Shown: positions 26,799 to 34,659 of the stretch, piece after piece | Layout: every line of letters starts with the position of its first letter | How positions within the stretch are numbered: the first letter of the stretch is position 1 | Assembly: GCA_030533085.1 (NCBI GenBank) | Contig: JAUNJZ010000003.1 | Span: 1 to 64,000 of the forward strand | Direction of reading: 5' to 3' | DNA from: Synergistaceae bacterium | Lineage (GTDB): Bacteria; Synergistota; Synergistia; Synergistales; Synergistaceae | Length of the DNA: 64,000 nt | Program-made: the position numbers and the translations under genes | The notes under the pieces: model-generated | Told to the model about the DNA's origin: nothing | Databases searched by the model: none | The model's input: the letters and a program-made list of their open reading frames with translations, nothing else

Positions 26799-27653
26799 CT
26801 ATGAATCTTCGTCTTCTGTATCTATTTTGCCGACCAGTTCGATTACGGTTGTAAAGTCTATCGCTGTTTGTCTGTTTATTACGGGCTTTCCTGTGCGCGC
26901 CTCCACCGCTTTTCTGGCGTCGCCTGCGGCTTCGCCGCCTGTCCGCGCGGCTTGACGGTTTTCCTCGAAATTCTCTGGCTTTACTTTCTTTGAGACTTCT
27001 GTCGTCGTTGCCTCTGCGAGCATGTTCAGTACCAGTTCGAGGTCGCTCATGTTGTCCCGCAGGTTTTCCTTTTTCAGCCCTTTGAAGTTTTTATACTGGC
27101 GCGTAGTCATTCCCGCCCACGCCTTCGTTATCTCGTCGGTGAGGATGGCGTATTCAACGCCTCTTTTTACCCCGCGGCTGTCCCACTCCGCCGTGAGGTC
27201 GTTGCGTATGCGTATCGACAGCAGACGCTGATGTATCCATTCTTTCGTGTAGCCTTTTTTCAGATATGTTTCAAAGGCGCGGTCGATGGCCAGTTCTGGA
27301 TCTGTCGTTTCCTCGATGCGTTCCGCGCCGACGTGCGCTAGCCAGAGCTTGAAGGGTTCGGCTTTTGGGGAAGGGACAGATTGAATTATGCGCAGCAGCT
27401 GTTCCGTCGACGCCGCGTCAGTGAGTCGCATTTTGCCGTCAGCGGCCGGCATTTTCAACCGGCTACAATTTGTAGCCGGTTGGTTTCCTTCAGCTTTCAG
27501 ACGCGTTTTGAGGACGCTCCAGTATTTACGCGGGTTAGGGCTGTCTGTCAGCGCTCCCAGTACGTCCACAACGGAGAAGTACCACTCTTCTTCCGATTCC
27601 ACCCACAGAGAGCGTATCTTTTTATTTTCAAATAAAGTTATTTTGTCCGGCAT
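26799..27653 (-). CDS. Bro-N domain protein (phage antirepressor-like)
   Basis: A 284-aa protein with an N-terminal BRO domain (KITLFENKKIRSLWVESEEEWYFSVVDVLGALTDSPNPRKYWSVLKTRL) as in phage antirepressors and baculovirus BRO proteins, and a C-terminal region of the DinD-like type with ILTDEITKAWAGMTTRQYKNFKGLKKENLRDNMSDLEL. Such genes occur singly on many bacterial chromosomes and are thought to bind DNA in damage or phage responses. Here it is placed between gyrB and an elyC-like gene. Its presence suggests past phage input, but no other phage gene is near. Confidence 0.82.
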   Translation of the reverse strand: MPDKITLFENKKIRSLWVESEEEWYFSVVDVLGALTDSPNPRKYWSVLKTRLKAEGNQPATNCSRLKMPAADGKMRLTDAASTEQLLRIIQSVPSPKAEPFKLWLAHVGAERIEETTDPELAIDRAFETYLKKGYTKEWIHQRLLSIRIRNDLTAEWDSRGVKRGVEYAILTDEITKAWAGMTTRQYKNFKGLKKENLRDNMSDLELVLNMLAEATTTEVSKKVKPENFEENRQAARTGGEAAGDARKAVEARTGKPVINRQTAIDFTTVIELVGKIDTEDEDS

Positions 27654-27716
27654 TATAAAGACCTCTCCTGCGCAATAGGGCGGCGGAGCGCGCGGGACGG
27701 CGCTCCGTCGTTTTTC

Positions 27717-29660
27717 TTATATGTCCAGATTTTTGACCTCTTTGCCGAATTGTTCGATGAATTTTCTCCGCGGTTCGACCACGTCCCCCATCAGTATGCC
27801 GAAGAGTTCGTCGGCTTCTACGGCGTCCTGCACTTCGACGCGGTTGACGATGCGGTTTTCTGGGTTCATTGTCGTCTCCCAGAGCTGTTCGGCGTTCATT
27901 TCGCCGAGTCCTTTGTAGCGCTGGACTTCTACTTTTTTGCCGTTTGCCTTGTTCTGCGCATCCTTCATCTCTTTTTCGGAGAAGCAGTAGGTGGTCTCTT
28001 TGCCGCATTGTACGCGGAAGAGCGGAGGCTGGGCCACGTAGAGGTAGCCGTTTTCGATTATCTGCGGCATGTAGCGGAAGAAGAGGGTCAGCAGCAGGGT
28101 GCGGATGTGCGCGCCGTCCACGTCGGCGTCGGCCATGATGAATATTTTGTGGTAGCGCAGCTTTTCTTCGTTGAAGTCGTCGCCGACGCCGCAGCCGAGG
28201 GCGAGGATTATGTTGCGTATCGTTTCGCTGCCAAGTATCTTTTCCAGTCTGGCCTTTTCGACGTTGAGTATTTTTCCGCGCAGCGGGAGGATCGCCTGAA
28301 ATTCGCGGTTGCGCCCCTGTTTGGCGCTGCCTCCCGCGGAGTCTCCCTCGACGATGTATATCTCGCAGTCGGCGGGGTTGCGGTTTGAGCAGTCGGCGAG
28401 TTTTCCGGGGAGCGACAGCCCGCTCATTACCGATTTGCGGCGCACAAGCTCTTTTGCCTTTTTCGCCGCCTCGCGCGCCTGACGCGCGCGGAGCGCGCTT
28501 TCCACTATCGGTTTCAGTATTTCCGGGCGTTCGTCCAGCGCGTTTTTCAGCCCTTCGTAGACGAGAGAATCGACGATGCCTTTTACGTCGTTGTTGCCGA
28601 GTTTCGTCTTGGTCTGTCCCTCGAACTGCGGCTCCATCACTTTGACGGATATGACGGCCGTCAGCCCTTCTTTTAGGTCGTCGCCGGAGAGGTTCGCGTC
28701 TTTTTCTTTCAGTATTTTCATTTTGCGCGCTTCGTCGTTTACCGCGCGTGTCAGCGCGCTGCGGAAGCCGGCGACATGTGTGCCGCCTTCGATCGTGTTG
28801 ATGAGGTTTACGAAGCCGAAGAGTCTTTCGATGTAGCTGTCGTTGTACTGTATCGCCACTTCAAGCTGCGTCTGGTCTTTTTCGCCGGAGATGACTACCG
28901 GCTCTTTGAAGAGCGTTTCTTTGCCTTTGTTGAGATATTCCACGAAGGCGCAGATGCCGCCGGGGTAATGGTATTTTTTCTCTTCCGGCTTTTCGGGGCG
29001 CAGATCCGCGAAGTTTATCGTCACATGCGAGTTGAGGAATGCCAGCTCGCGCAGGCGCTGTTTCAGGATGTCGGCCTGGAATTCGGTCGTTGAGAATATC
29101 TCCCCGTCAGGCATGAATTGCACGCGGGTGCCGCGCAGCTCTGTGTCGCCGACGACTTTAAGCTCCGTCACGGGGACGCCGCGCTCGTAGCGCTGGCGGT
29201 ATTCTTTGCCGCCGCGCCATATCGTAAGCTCCAGCCACATGGAGAGGGCGTTGACTACGGATACGCCGACGCCGTGAAGTCCGCCGGATACCTGGTAGGC
29301 GCTTTTGTCGAATTTGCCGCCGGCGTGAAGCACTGTCAGCACGACTTCCGCCGCCGATTTGCCGGATTCGTGCATTTCGGTGGGTATGCCGCGTCCGTTG
29401 TCTACGACGCAAACGCTGCCGTCTTTTTCTATCGTTACGTCGATCGTGTTGCAGCATCCGGCGAGCGATTCGTCTATCGCGTTATCGACCACTTCGTAAA
29501 CGAGGTGGTGCAGGCCGCGCTGGCTCTGGTCGCCGATGTACATGCCGGGGCGTTTTCGGACGGCCTCCAGCCCTTCAAGGACGTGAATGTCTTTCGCTGT
29601 GTATTCTGACGCGTTTTCTCCGTTTTGACCTGGATTTACAGGAATTTCCATATCGACCAT
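27717..29660 (-). CDS. gyrB: DNA gyrase subunit B
   Basis: GyrB carries the ATPase of DNA gyrase, which adds negative supercoils. The 647-aa protein has the GHKL ATPase motifs (EVVDNAIDESLAG, DNGRGIPTE, GGLHGVGVSVVNALS), the transducer domain, and the Toprim motifs EGDSAGGSAKQGRNR and MADADVDGAHIRTLLLT, then the C-terminal QRYKGLGEMNAEQLWETTM. The length is typical of the short form without the proteobacterial insert. It could in principle be ParE, but the QRYKGLGEMN motif and the remB-like gene just upstream favour gyrB. gyrA is not in the window. Confidence 0.95.
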   Translation of the reverse strand: MVDMEIPVNPGQNGENASEYTAKDIHVLEGLEAVRKRPGMYIGDQSQRGLHHLVYEVVDNAIDESLAGCCNTIDVTIEKDGSVCVVDNGRGIPTEMHESGKSAAEVVLTVLHAGGKFDKSAYQVSGGLHGVGVSVVNALSMWLELTIWRGGKEYRQRYERGVPVTELKVVGDTELRGTRVQFMPDGEIFSTTEFQADILKQRLRELAFLNSHVTINFADLRPEKPEEKKYHYPGGICAFVEYLNKGKETLFKEPVVISGEKDQTQLEVAIQYNDSYIERLFGFVNLINTIEGGTHVAGFRSALTRAVNDEARKMKILKEKDANLSGDDLKEGLTAVISVKVMEPQFEGQTKTKLGNNDVKGIVDSLVYEGLKNALDERPEILKPIVESALRARQAREAAKKAKELVRRKSVMSGLSLPGKLADCSNRNPADCEIYIVEGDSAGGSAKQGRNREFQAILPLRGKILNVEKARLEKILGSETIRNIILALGCGVGDDFNEEKLRYHKIFIMADADVDGAHIRTLLLTLFFRYMPQIIENGYLYVAQPPLFRVQCGKETTYCFSEKEMKDAQNKANGKKVEVQRYKGLGEMNAEQLWETTMNPENRIVNRVEVQDAVEADELFGILMGDVVEPRRKFIEQFGKEVKNLDI

Positions 29661-29664
29661 CTAT

Positions 29665-29874
29665 CTATTGCTCCTTTTGCTCAAATATCCTTTTTCGATA
29701 TGCCGCGCCTTTTGCGGCAAGCTCTCTTTCTCTTTTCGCAAGCGTGGGCGGAGTGAAGGAGCTTTTTTCTTTCACGCCGTCTCGTTTGAGTATCGTCGTG
29801 GCGCTGTTTTCACGGTAGACAGCCACTACGTTTGCAAGGCAGATGATATTTTCGCCCTCGAGAGGAATAAACAT
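29665..29874 (-). CDS. remB: RemB/YaaB-like DUF370 small regulator
   Basis: A 69-aa protein opening with MFIPLEGENIICLANVVAVYRENSA, which resembles Bacillus YaaB (RemB; MYIHLGDDFVVSTRDIVGIFD). RemA/RemB-type proteins are DNA-binding regulators of biofilm and osmotic genes. As in Bacillus, it lies directly before gyrB (4-base gap). The basic C-terminal half (KRERELAAKGAAYRKRI) is less conserved. The assignment rests on the N-terminal pattern and the gene order. It is the first gene of the remB-gyrB transcript. Confidence 0.75.
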   Translation of the reverse strand: MFIPLEGENIICLANVVAVYRENSATTILKRDGVKEKSSFTPPTLAKRERELAAKGAAYRKRIFEQKEQ

Positions 29875-29895
29875 TTGCAGATTCCCCCAATCAGC

Positions 29896-29905
29896 TATAA
29901 TTATA
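29896..29905. promoter_or_regulatory. Shared palindromic -10 of divergent promoters
   Basis: TATAATTATA is a perfect palindrome in the 62-base gap between remB (minus) and the glycosyltransferase-like gene (plus). On the minus strand it forms TGGTATAAT, an extended -10 element; on the plus strand TATAAT is preceded by a weak -35 (TTTGCA, 16-base spacer). The two promoters therefore cannot be occupied at once. Confidence 0.55.
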
Positions 29906-29936
29906 CCATGTAGTCAAGCTGAAACGGAGTGAATTC

Positions 29937-31124
29937 ATGGACGCTTTATTCATACTTTCCAATTCTCCCGGCGAGCTGTCCGGCTGGATGGGGCCTGTGA
30001 CGCGCGAGGTCGCGAAGCGGAGTCCGGGGCTTCCTGTGACGGCGGTCACGCTGCCCTGTCCTTACGCGAGCGGCCGCGAGGCGCAGTGCGCGCGGGCTAT
30101 GCCGGGGGTTGAGGAGGCGCTTTCGCTGCGCGCGGCGATGGGGCGAGCCGGCGGCGGTGGGAAGAAGCTTATTTTGCAGCTTGGCGGGGATCCGATGTAC
30201 GGCTGCGCGCTTTCAATGAAGCTGCGCGCGCCGTGGATGATTTACAGCGCCCGTCCGAGATGGCGCGGGCGCGTATCCCACTATTTTATACCGGACGAGG
30301 GGGCGCGGAGGCGCTTTGAAGCGGCTGGGGTAGCGGCGGAGCGTTACAGCGTGGTGGGAAATTTGATTCTGGACAGCCTGCCGGAAGATGCGGCTGCCGC
30401 CCCCTCCGAGCTGCGCGGGCGCTGCGGCAGCGGCGGCGAGGAGCTGATTTCTTTCATGCCGGGCAGCCGCCCCTTTGAGTATGAGCTGGGCTTTGGCTTT
30501 TACAGCGAGTGCGCGCGCATCCTGCGCCGCGCCTATCCGCGCTGGCAGGCTATATTTCCGGTGGCTCCCACCGTGGACGAGGCGACGCTTCGGGCGGGGC
30601 TGGATAAGACGGGGCTTGCGTGGCGCGGCGGCGAGCGCGTGGAGGAGGTAGTTATCGACGACGGCTACAGCGTGCCGCTCGTGCGCGAGGGGCAGTATTC
30701 TGCCATTGCCGCATCGTCGCTTGCCGTGGCCTTTCCCGGGACGAATAATTTGCAGATAGCCGCGCTGGGGGTGCCCCTTTTCATGATAGCGCCGCTCAAT
30801 CAGGCGCAGAATATCCCGCTGGACGGTCTGCCCGGCGCGATTCCCTCCGACGCCCCCGGACTTGGACGTCTGAAGAAAAGACTTGTATTCTGGTATAACG
30901 CGCGGGAGAAATTTGTCTCGCTTCCCAACCGGATCGCCGGTCAGGGGCTGCTGCCGGAGCGGCGTGAGCTTATGACTCCGGAGAGCGCCTGCCGCTATAT
31001 CGGCGAGCTTATCGAGTCGCCGGAGCGGAGGAGCGAGATTGTCCGCGGCTATGGCTCTCTTGATTTGCGGCGCGGCGCGGCCGAGAGGATCGCCGAGAGG
31101 CTGTGCCGTTATTTTGACGCATGA
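29937..31124 (+). CDS. LpxB-like glycosyltransferase-family protein
   Basis: A 395-aa protein with the shape of lipid-A-disaccharide synthase: N-terminal FILSNSPGELSGWMGPVTREVAKRSP (compare ISSGEASGDHYTAALARRL in the lpxB of this window), SVVGNLILDSLP, ISFMPGSRPFEYELGFGFYSECARIL and a C-terminal donor-site segment AVAFPGTNNLQIAALGVPLFMIAP. The catalytic-site residues are not those of LpxB, so it is likely a GT-B enzyme with another acceptor. It stands alone on the plus strand, opposite remB-gyrB, with RBS GGAG. It is one of three LpxB-like proteins in this window. Confidence 0.75.
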   Translation: MDALFILSNSPGELSGWMGPVTREVAKRSPGLPVTAVTLPCPYASGREAQCARAMPGVEEALSLRAAMGRAGGGGKKLILQLGGDPMYGCALSMKLRAPWMIYSARPRWRGRVSHYFIPDEGARRRFEAAGVAAERYSVVGNLILDSLPEDAAAAPSELRGRCGSGGEELISFMPGSRPFEYELGFGFYSECARILRRAYPRWQAIFPVAPTVDEATLRAGLDKTGLAWRGGERVEEVVIDDGYSVPLVREGQYSAIAASSLAVAFPGTNNLQIAALGVPLFMIAPLNQAQNIPLDGLPGAIPSDAPGLGRLKKRLVFWYNAREKFVSLPNRIAGQGLLPERRELMTPESACRYIGELIESPERRSEIVRGYGSLDLRRGAAERIAERLCRYFDA

Positions 31125-31166
31125 GCCGGGGCAATCCTATCGGCTGAACTGTGAAGATATGAAAAT

Positions 31167-31194
31167 GCCGCGCCTCTGAGGGGCGCGGCCTGTT
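31167..31194. terminator. Terminator between convergent genes
   Basis: GCCGCGCC (31167-31174) pairs with GGCGCGGC (31182-31189) around TCTGAGG; a short TGTTT follows on the plus strand. It separates the LpxB-like gene from the aminotransferase gene. Confidence 0.6.
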
Positions 31195-32282
31195 TACGCT
31201 CTTTCTTTTATCACCTTTTCTATAATGTCCATGCCCTGTTTTACTAAGTTTATGTCGGCCTGGCTGCCCATGTGCCCTATGCGGAATACCTTTCCCGCCA
31301 GCGCGCCGTAGCTGCCGCCTACGGCAAGTCCCTCTTCGCGCAGCGCCGCGTCGAAATCCTCCCATCTCCAGCCGTCGGGAACCATGATTGCAGTTACTGT
31401 CGGCGAGGCGAGCGACTCCTCAGCAGCGTAGAGCTTCAGCCCCATATCAAGGGCGCGGCGGCGGCAATAGGCGGCGGCCTCCGCGTGCCTTTTGAAGGAG
31501 TTTTCCAGCCCTTCCTCAAGCAGGCATTTGAGCGCGAGATTCAGCGCCGCGTTGGCATGCCAGTTGTGTGTGTAGGGGGTCGCCTTTATTTCCAGAGCCT
31601 TTTCCCACGGCAATATCGCGTCGTAGCCGTTGTAGGCCGTTTCGTGCGCCCGCTGCCAGCCCCTTTCGCTTACCGTCATCGCGCAGATATCCGGCAGCAG
31701 CGAAAGGCATTTCTGGCTCCCGAGCAGCCCTATGTCTATCCCCCACTCATCGACGCGCACATCCGCGCCCGCGGCGCTGGCTACGAAGTCCACGATAAAG
31801 AGAGCGCCGCTGTCCGCCACAGCCGGCGCGATGTCGGCTATTGGATTCAGCAGTCCGCTCGGCGTCTCGCAGTGTACGGCCGTGACCACGTCGGGGCGGA
31901 ATTCTTTCAGCTTTTTCTCCAGCTCTTCGACGCTGACGAAATTTCCATCCTCCGCTTCAAGACATTCGCTTTGCGCTCCGACGGCCTCCGCCATTTCGGC
32001 GAAGCCGCGGCCGAAGAGTCCGTTTGATATGGCGAGCACTCTGTCGCCCGGCCTTATCACGCTCTTCATCGCCCCCCACAGCATCATCATGGCCTCACCG
32101 GAGCCGATGACGACGTCGTTCTTTGTTTTGAGCGTCTGACGCAGCAGCGAGATGTTTTCCGCCAACAGGGCGAAGAAGTCCCCTTCAAGGTCTGTGCTGC
32201 CGTAATCGGTCAGATACACCTCACGGTATTTTCTCGGCACGGAGGTCGGGCCGGGAACCAGCGGTATTTTGTAGCTTTGCAT
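31194..32282 (-). CDS. Class V aminotransferase (alanine-glyoxylate/serine type)
   Basis: A 362-aa PLP enzyme of the alanine-glyoxylate/serine-pyruvate aminotransferase group. Motifs: LVPGPTSVP at the start, VVIGSGEAMMMLWGA (the phosphate-binding loop), VTAVHCETPSGLLNP, FIVDFVASAAGADVRVDEWGIDIGLLGSQKCLS with the PLP lysine in SQKC. The substrate is uncertain. ATG at 32282 is preferred because AAAGGAG lies ten bases before it; the open frame extends 25 codons further upstream without a good site. Confidence 0.87.
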   Translation of the reverse strand: MQSYKIPLVPGPTSVPRKYREVYLTDYGSTDLEGDFFALLAENISLLRQTLKTKNDVVIGSGEAMMMLWGAMKSVIRPGDRVLAISNGLFGRGFAEMAEAVGAQSECLEAEDGNFVSVEELEKKLKEFRPDVVTAVHCETPSGLLNPIADIAPAVADSGALFIVDFVASAAGADVRVDEWGIDIGLLGSQKCLSLLPDICAMTVSERGWQRAHETAYNGYDAILPWEKALEIKATPYTHNWHANAALNLALKCLLEEGLENSFKRHAEAAAYCRRRALDMGLKLYAAEESLASPTVTAIMVPDGWRWEDFDAALREEGLAVGGSYGALAGKVFRIGHMGSQADINLVKQGMDIIEKVIKERA

Positions 32283-32328
32283 TGTGGGATGCTCCTTTCC
32301 GGCGGCGTTTCTGGCTGCCGCCGCCATG

Positions 32329-32358
32329 CAAAAAAGCGCCGGAGAGCGCTCCGGCACT
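32329..32358 (-). terminator. Terminator after the rpsU-yqeY operon
   Basis: GTGCCGGAG pairs with CTCCGGCGC around CGCT and is followed on the minus strand by TTTTTTG. Confidence 0.85.
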
Positions 32359-32484
32359 TCTGATTTTTCGCTTATGGAACCGCTGACTGTATTCGCCGTC
32401 CGCGCCTCTTCAGCGGCCGGGAGCTCTAATCAGCGGATGGTAGAAGCGTTGGAATCCAGTGCTTCTGATTTGACCGGCATGAAA

Positions 32485-32949
32485 CTATCCGGCGAGCTGA
32501 CTGAGATACTGCTGAACGGCGGCCTTCACGCGGTTTCCGTCCGCCTGGCCTTTCACCGCCGCCATCGTCTTCCCCATCATCTTTCCCATATCCTTCGGCC
32601 CCGCCGCGCCGCTTTCTTCCGCTATGCGGGCGACGATTTTCAGGATATCCTCGTCGGAGAGCTGCGCCGGCTGGTACGCTTCAAGCACCTTTATCTCTTC
32701 AAGCTCGCGCGCCGCGCGATCTCCGGCTCCGCCGCTTTTGTACATTTCGGCGGCTTCCGCTCGCTGCTTTATCAGGCGGCGCACAAGAACCAGGATGTCG
32801 TCGTCGCTCAGACTGACTTCCCTGCCCTTTTCGACCTGCGCCAGCTGTATCGCGGATTTAAGCATCCGCAGGACGGAAAGCTTCAGCTCGTCCTTATTTT
32901 TCATAGCCGTTACCAGATCGCTCTGGATTTTGACCGCAAGATCAGACAT
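32485..32949 (-). CDS. yqeY: YqeY/GatB-like protein
   Basis: A 154-aa YqeY-family protein: MSDLAVKIQSDLVTAMKNKDELKLSVLRMLKSAIQ, DDDILVLVRRLIKQRAEAAEMY and a C-terminal GatB-type tail domain (VARIAEESGAAGPKDMGKMMGKTMAAVKGQADGNRV). Such proteins resemble the tail of GatB, which touches tRNA, and may help Asn/Gln-tRNA amidation; the role is not proven. Its start is two bases after the rpsU stop. The rpsU-yqeY pair is common in Firmicutes and relatives. Confidence 0.92.
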   Translation of the reverse strand: MSDLAVKIQSDLVTAMKNKDELKLSVLRMLKSAIQLAQVEKGREVSLSDDDILVLVRRLIKQRAEAAEMYKSGGAGDRAARELEEIKVLEAYQPAQLSDEDILKIVARIAEESGAAGPKDMGKMMGKTMAAVKGQADGNRVKAAVQQYLSQLAG

Positions 32950-32951
32950 GA

Positions 32952-33140
32952 CTAGTAATCAGTCCTCCTGCCTCTGTTTCGTGCCATCTCAGCCTTTTTA
33001 CGTTTCTTGATTTCGCTGGGTTTTTCGTAATGTTCGTGCTTCTTTGCCTCACGGAGCACGCCCACCTTCCGAAGCTCTCTTTTAAAACGCTTGAGGGCAT
33101 CTTCGATCGACTCATTGTCGCGTCTCGTTACGGTGGTCAT
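32952..33140 (-). CDS. rpsU: 30S ribosomal protein bS21
   Basis: A 62-aa basic protein, typical of S21: TTVTRRDNESIEDALKRFKRELRKVGVLREAKKHEHYEKPSEIKKRKKAEMARNR. S21 binds the 30S platform and helps initiation. The ATG at 33140 is preferred over an in-frame ATG two codons upstream because GGGGGGG lies 7 bases before it. It is first in the rpsU-yqeY transcript, whose leader is about 90 bases long. Confidence 0.96.
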   Translation of the reverse strand: MTTVTRRDNESIEDALKRFKRELRKVGVLREAKKHEHYEKPSEIKKRKKAEMARNRGRRTDY

Positions 33141-33239
33141 CAACATTCCCCCCCTTCGTTTAATTGGGGATCAACACCTAAGCGAAATTTCAAAGCGATA
33201 TCCGCCCGATGTCATTCACCGAAATTATTACATCTGTGT

Positions 33240-33269
33240 ATTATGGAGGATACGGCAAGGTTTTGTCAA
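33240..33269 (-). promoter_or_regulatory. rpsU promoter
   Basis: TTGACA (33269-33264), 18 bases, CATAAT (33245-33240) on the minus strand. The transcript would have a leader of about 90 bases, long enough for regulation, but I see no known element in it. Confidence 0.65.
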
Positions 33270-33292
33270 TATTCTTAAATGCGACAATTCGT

Positions 33293-34615
33293 TCAAATTA
33301 CTGAAATATCAACGTCGAATGACGACTCAGCCTCCAGCCCCTCCGTCGTCAGCCCACCGTCGCGGTAGGCGGTCGGTATCAGCCGCAGCTCCTCGTTTAT
33401 CTTCGCCTCCGCCTGCGCTGTGACGCGGATATAGTTTCGCGTCAGCCCGCGCGCGACGCCGTTTTTTTTCTCTTCCGCAAGTATCGTCACCTCGTCCCCT
33501 ATCCAGCGCGAGCAGAATTTTCTGTGCAGCCGCTCCGCCAGCTCCAGCGCCTCGGCGGTGCGCTCCCGCGCCGCTGAATCGGGAAGCCGCTTCATCCGCG
33601 CGGCCTCCGTGCCTTCGCGCGGAGAGTAGGGGAATACGTGGAGCTTGCCAAAACCCAGCTCTTCCACAAATTTAAGGCTTCTTTTAAAGGCGGCGGCGTC
33701 CTCGCATGGGAAGGCCGTCATAAGATCCGTGCTGATGTGCAGAGAATCTCCGAGGCGGGCGCGGGCGCGCTCCGCGATTTTCGCGAAGGCCGCCGAGTCG
33801 TAGCCCCGGCGCATAGCCGCCAGCACTCCGTCGTCGCCGGATTGCAGCGGCATGTGGAGATGTTCGCAGAAGGAGGGAGTCTCCGCAAGCGCAGCAAGCA
33901 GCTCTTCGTTCACCGCAAATGGCTCTATCGAACCGAAGCGCAGCCGTCTGAGCAGCGGCAGCGCGCCTATGCGCCGCACAAGCAAGGGCAGCTCTTCATA
34001 GAGACCAAGATGCACCCCTGTCAGCACTATTTCCGGGCAGCCGGATTCCGTGACGCGCCGCGCCTCCTCCACCGCCTCTTCCAGCGGACGGGAGACGGGC
34101 CTGCCGCGCACCAGCGGCACGATGCAGTATGAGCAGTAGTGATTGCAGCCGTCCTGAACCTTCAGAAAGGCGCGCGTGTGGAGGCGCGGCCTGTCAAGCC
34201 GCAGCCCGTCCCAGGAAGCATCAGTTTCTATGCCGCGCTCCACCGCCGAGAGCGGCGCGGCTCCGTTCAGCCGTTCGGCGATGAGACGCGGGAGACGGTA
34301 TTTAAGGCGGTTGCCGACAGCTATGTCGATCTCCAGCAGCTCCATTTCCGCGTCGGTCATTTTCTGAACGTAACAGCCGCATAGCGCGACGACGGCGCGC
34401 GGATTTTCGCGCCGCGCGCGGCGGACGAGCTTGCGGCATTTGCGGTCGGCGACGGCCGTTATCGTACAGGATACGATGATAACGATGTCGGGCGATCCCT
34501 CTCCGCGCACGGCCCCCTCCGCCTCCAAGGCGGCGGCTATGGCCTCCCCCTCGTACTGGTTCGTGCGGCAGCCCTGTATATGTATCGTGAATCTTTTACC
34601 GGACAGAATATTCAT
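33293..34615 (-). CDS. mtaB: tRNA t6A37 methylthiotransferase MtaB
   Basis: MtaB turns t6A into ms2t6A at position 37 of tRNAs that read ANN codons. The 440-aa protein has the UPF0004 N-terminal cluster cysteines (Cys16, Cys50, Cys81), the radical-SAM motif at residues 157-164 (CNHYCSYC), the MtaB-type KVQDGCNHYCSYCIVPLVRGRPVSR and VTESGCPEIVLTGVHLG, and a C-terminal TRAM domain. The closest alternative is RimO/MiaB, but IVPLVRGR and TGVHLG fit MtaB. ATG at 34615 is chosen; another lies six codons upstream and neither has a strong RBS. Confidence 0.93.
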   Translation of the reverse strand: MNILSGKRFTIHIQGCRTNQYEGEAIAAALEAEGAVRGEGSPDIVIIVSCTITAVADRKCRKLVRRARRENPRAVVALCGCYVQKMTDAEMELLEIDIAVGNRLKYRLPRLIAERLNGAAPLSAVERGIETDASWDGLRLDRPRLHTRAFLKVQDGCNHYCSYCIVPLVRGRPVSRPLEEAVEEARRVTESGCPEIVLTGVHLGLYEELPLLVRRIGALPLLRRLRFGSIEPFAVNEELLAALAETPSFCEHLHMPLQSGDDGVLAAMRRGYDSAAFAKIAERARARLGDSLHISTDLMTAFPCEDAAAFKRSLKFVEELGFGKLHVFPYSPREGTEAARMKRLPDSAARERTAEALELAERLHRKFCSRWIGDEVTILAEEKKNGVARGLTRNYIRVTAQAEAKINEELRLIPTAYRDGGLTTEGLEAESSFDVDISVI

Positions 34616-34659
34616 TTCGCAGCGACAAAGCATTAGCGGAGCTTTCGGGAGTTTCCCCC

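Noticed and set aside
26799-27653. Prophage around the Bro-N gene
   Set aside because: Neighbours are gyrB and an elyC-like gene; no integrase, capsid or att repeats were found.
27655-27716. Terminator after gyrB
   Set aside because: A strong stem (CGGAGCGC/GCGCTCCG) is present, but the T run lies on the plus strand where there is no gene, so orientation is wrong for gyrB.
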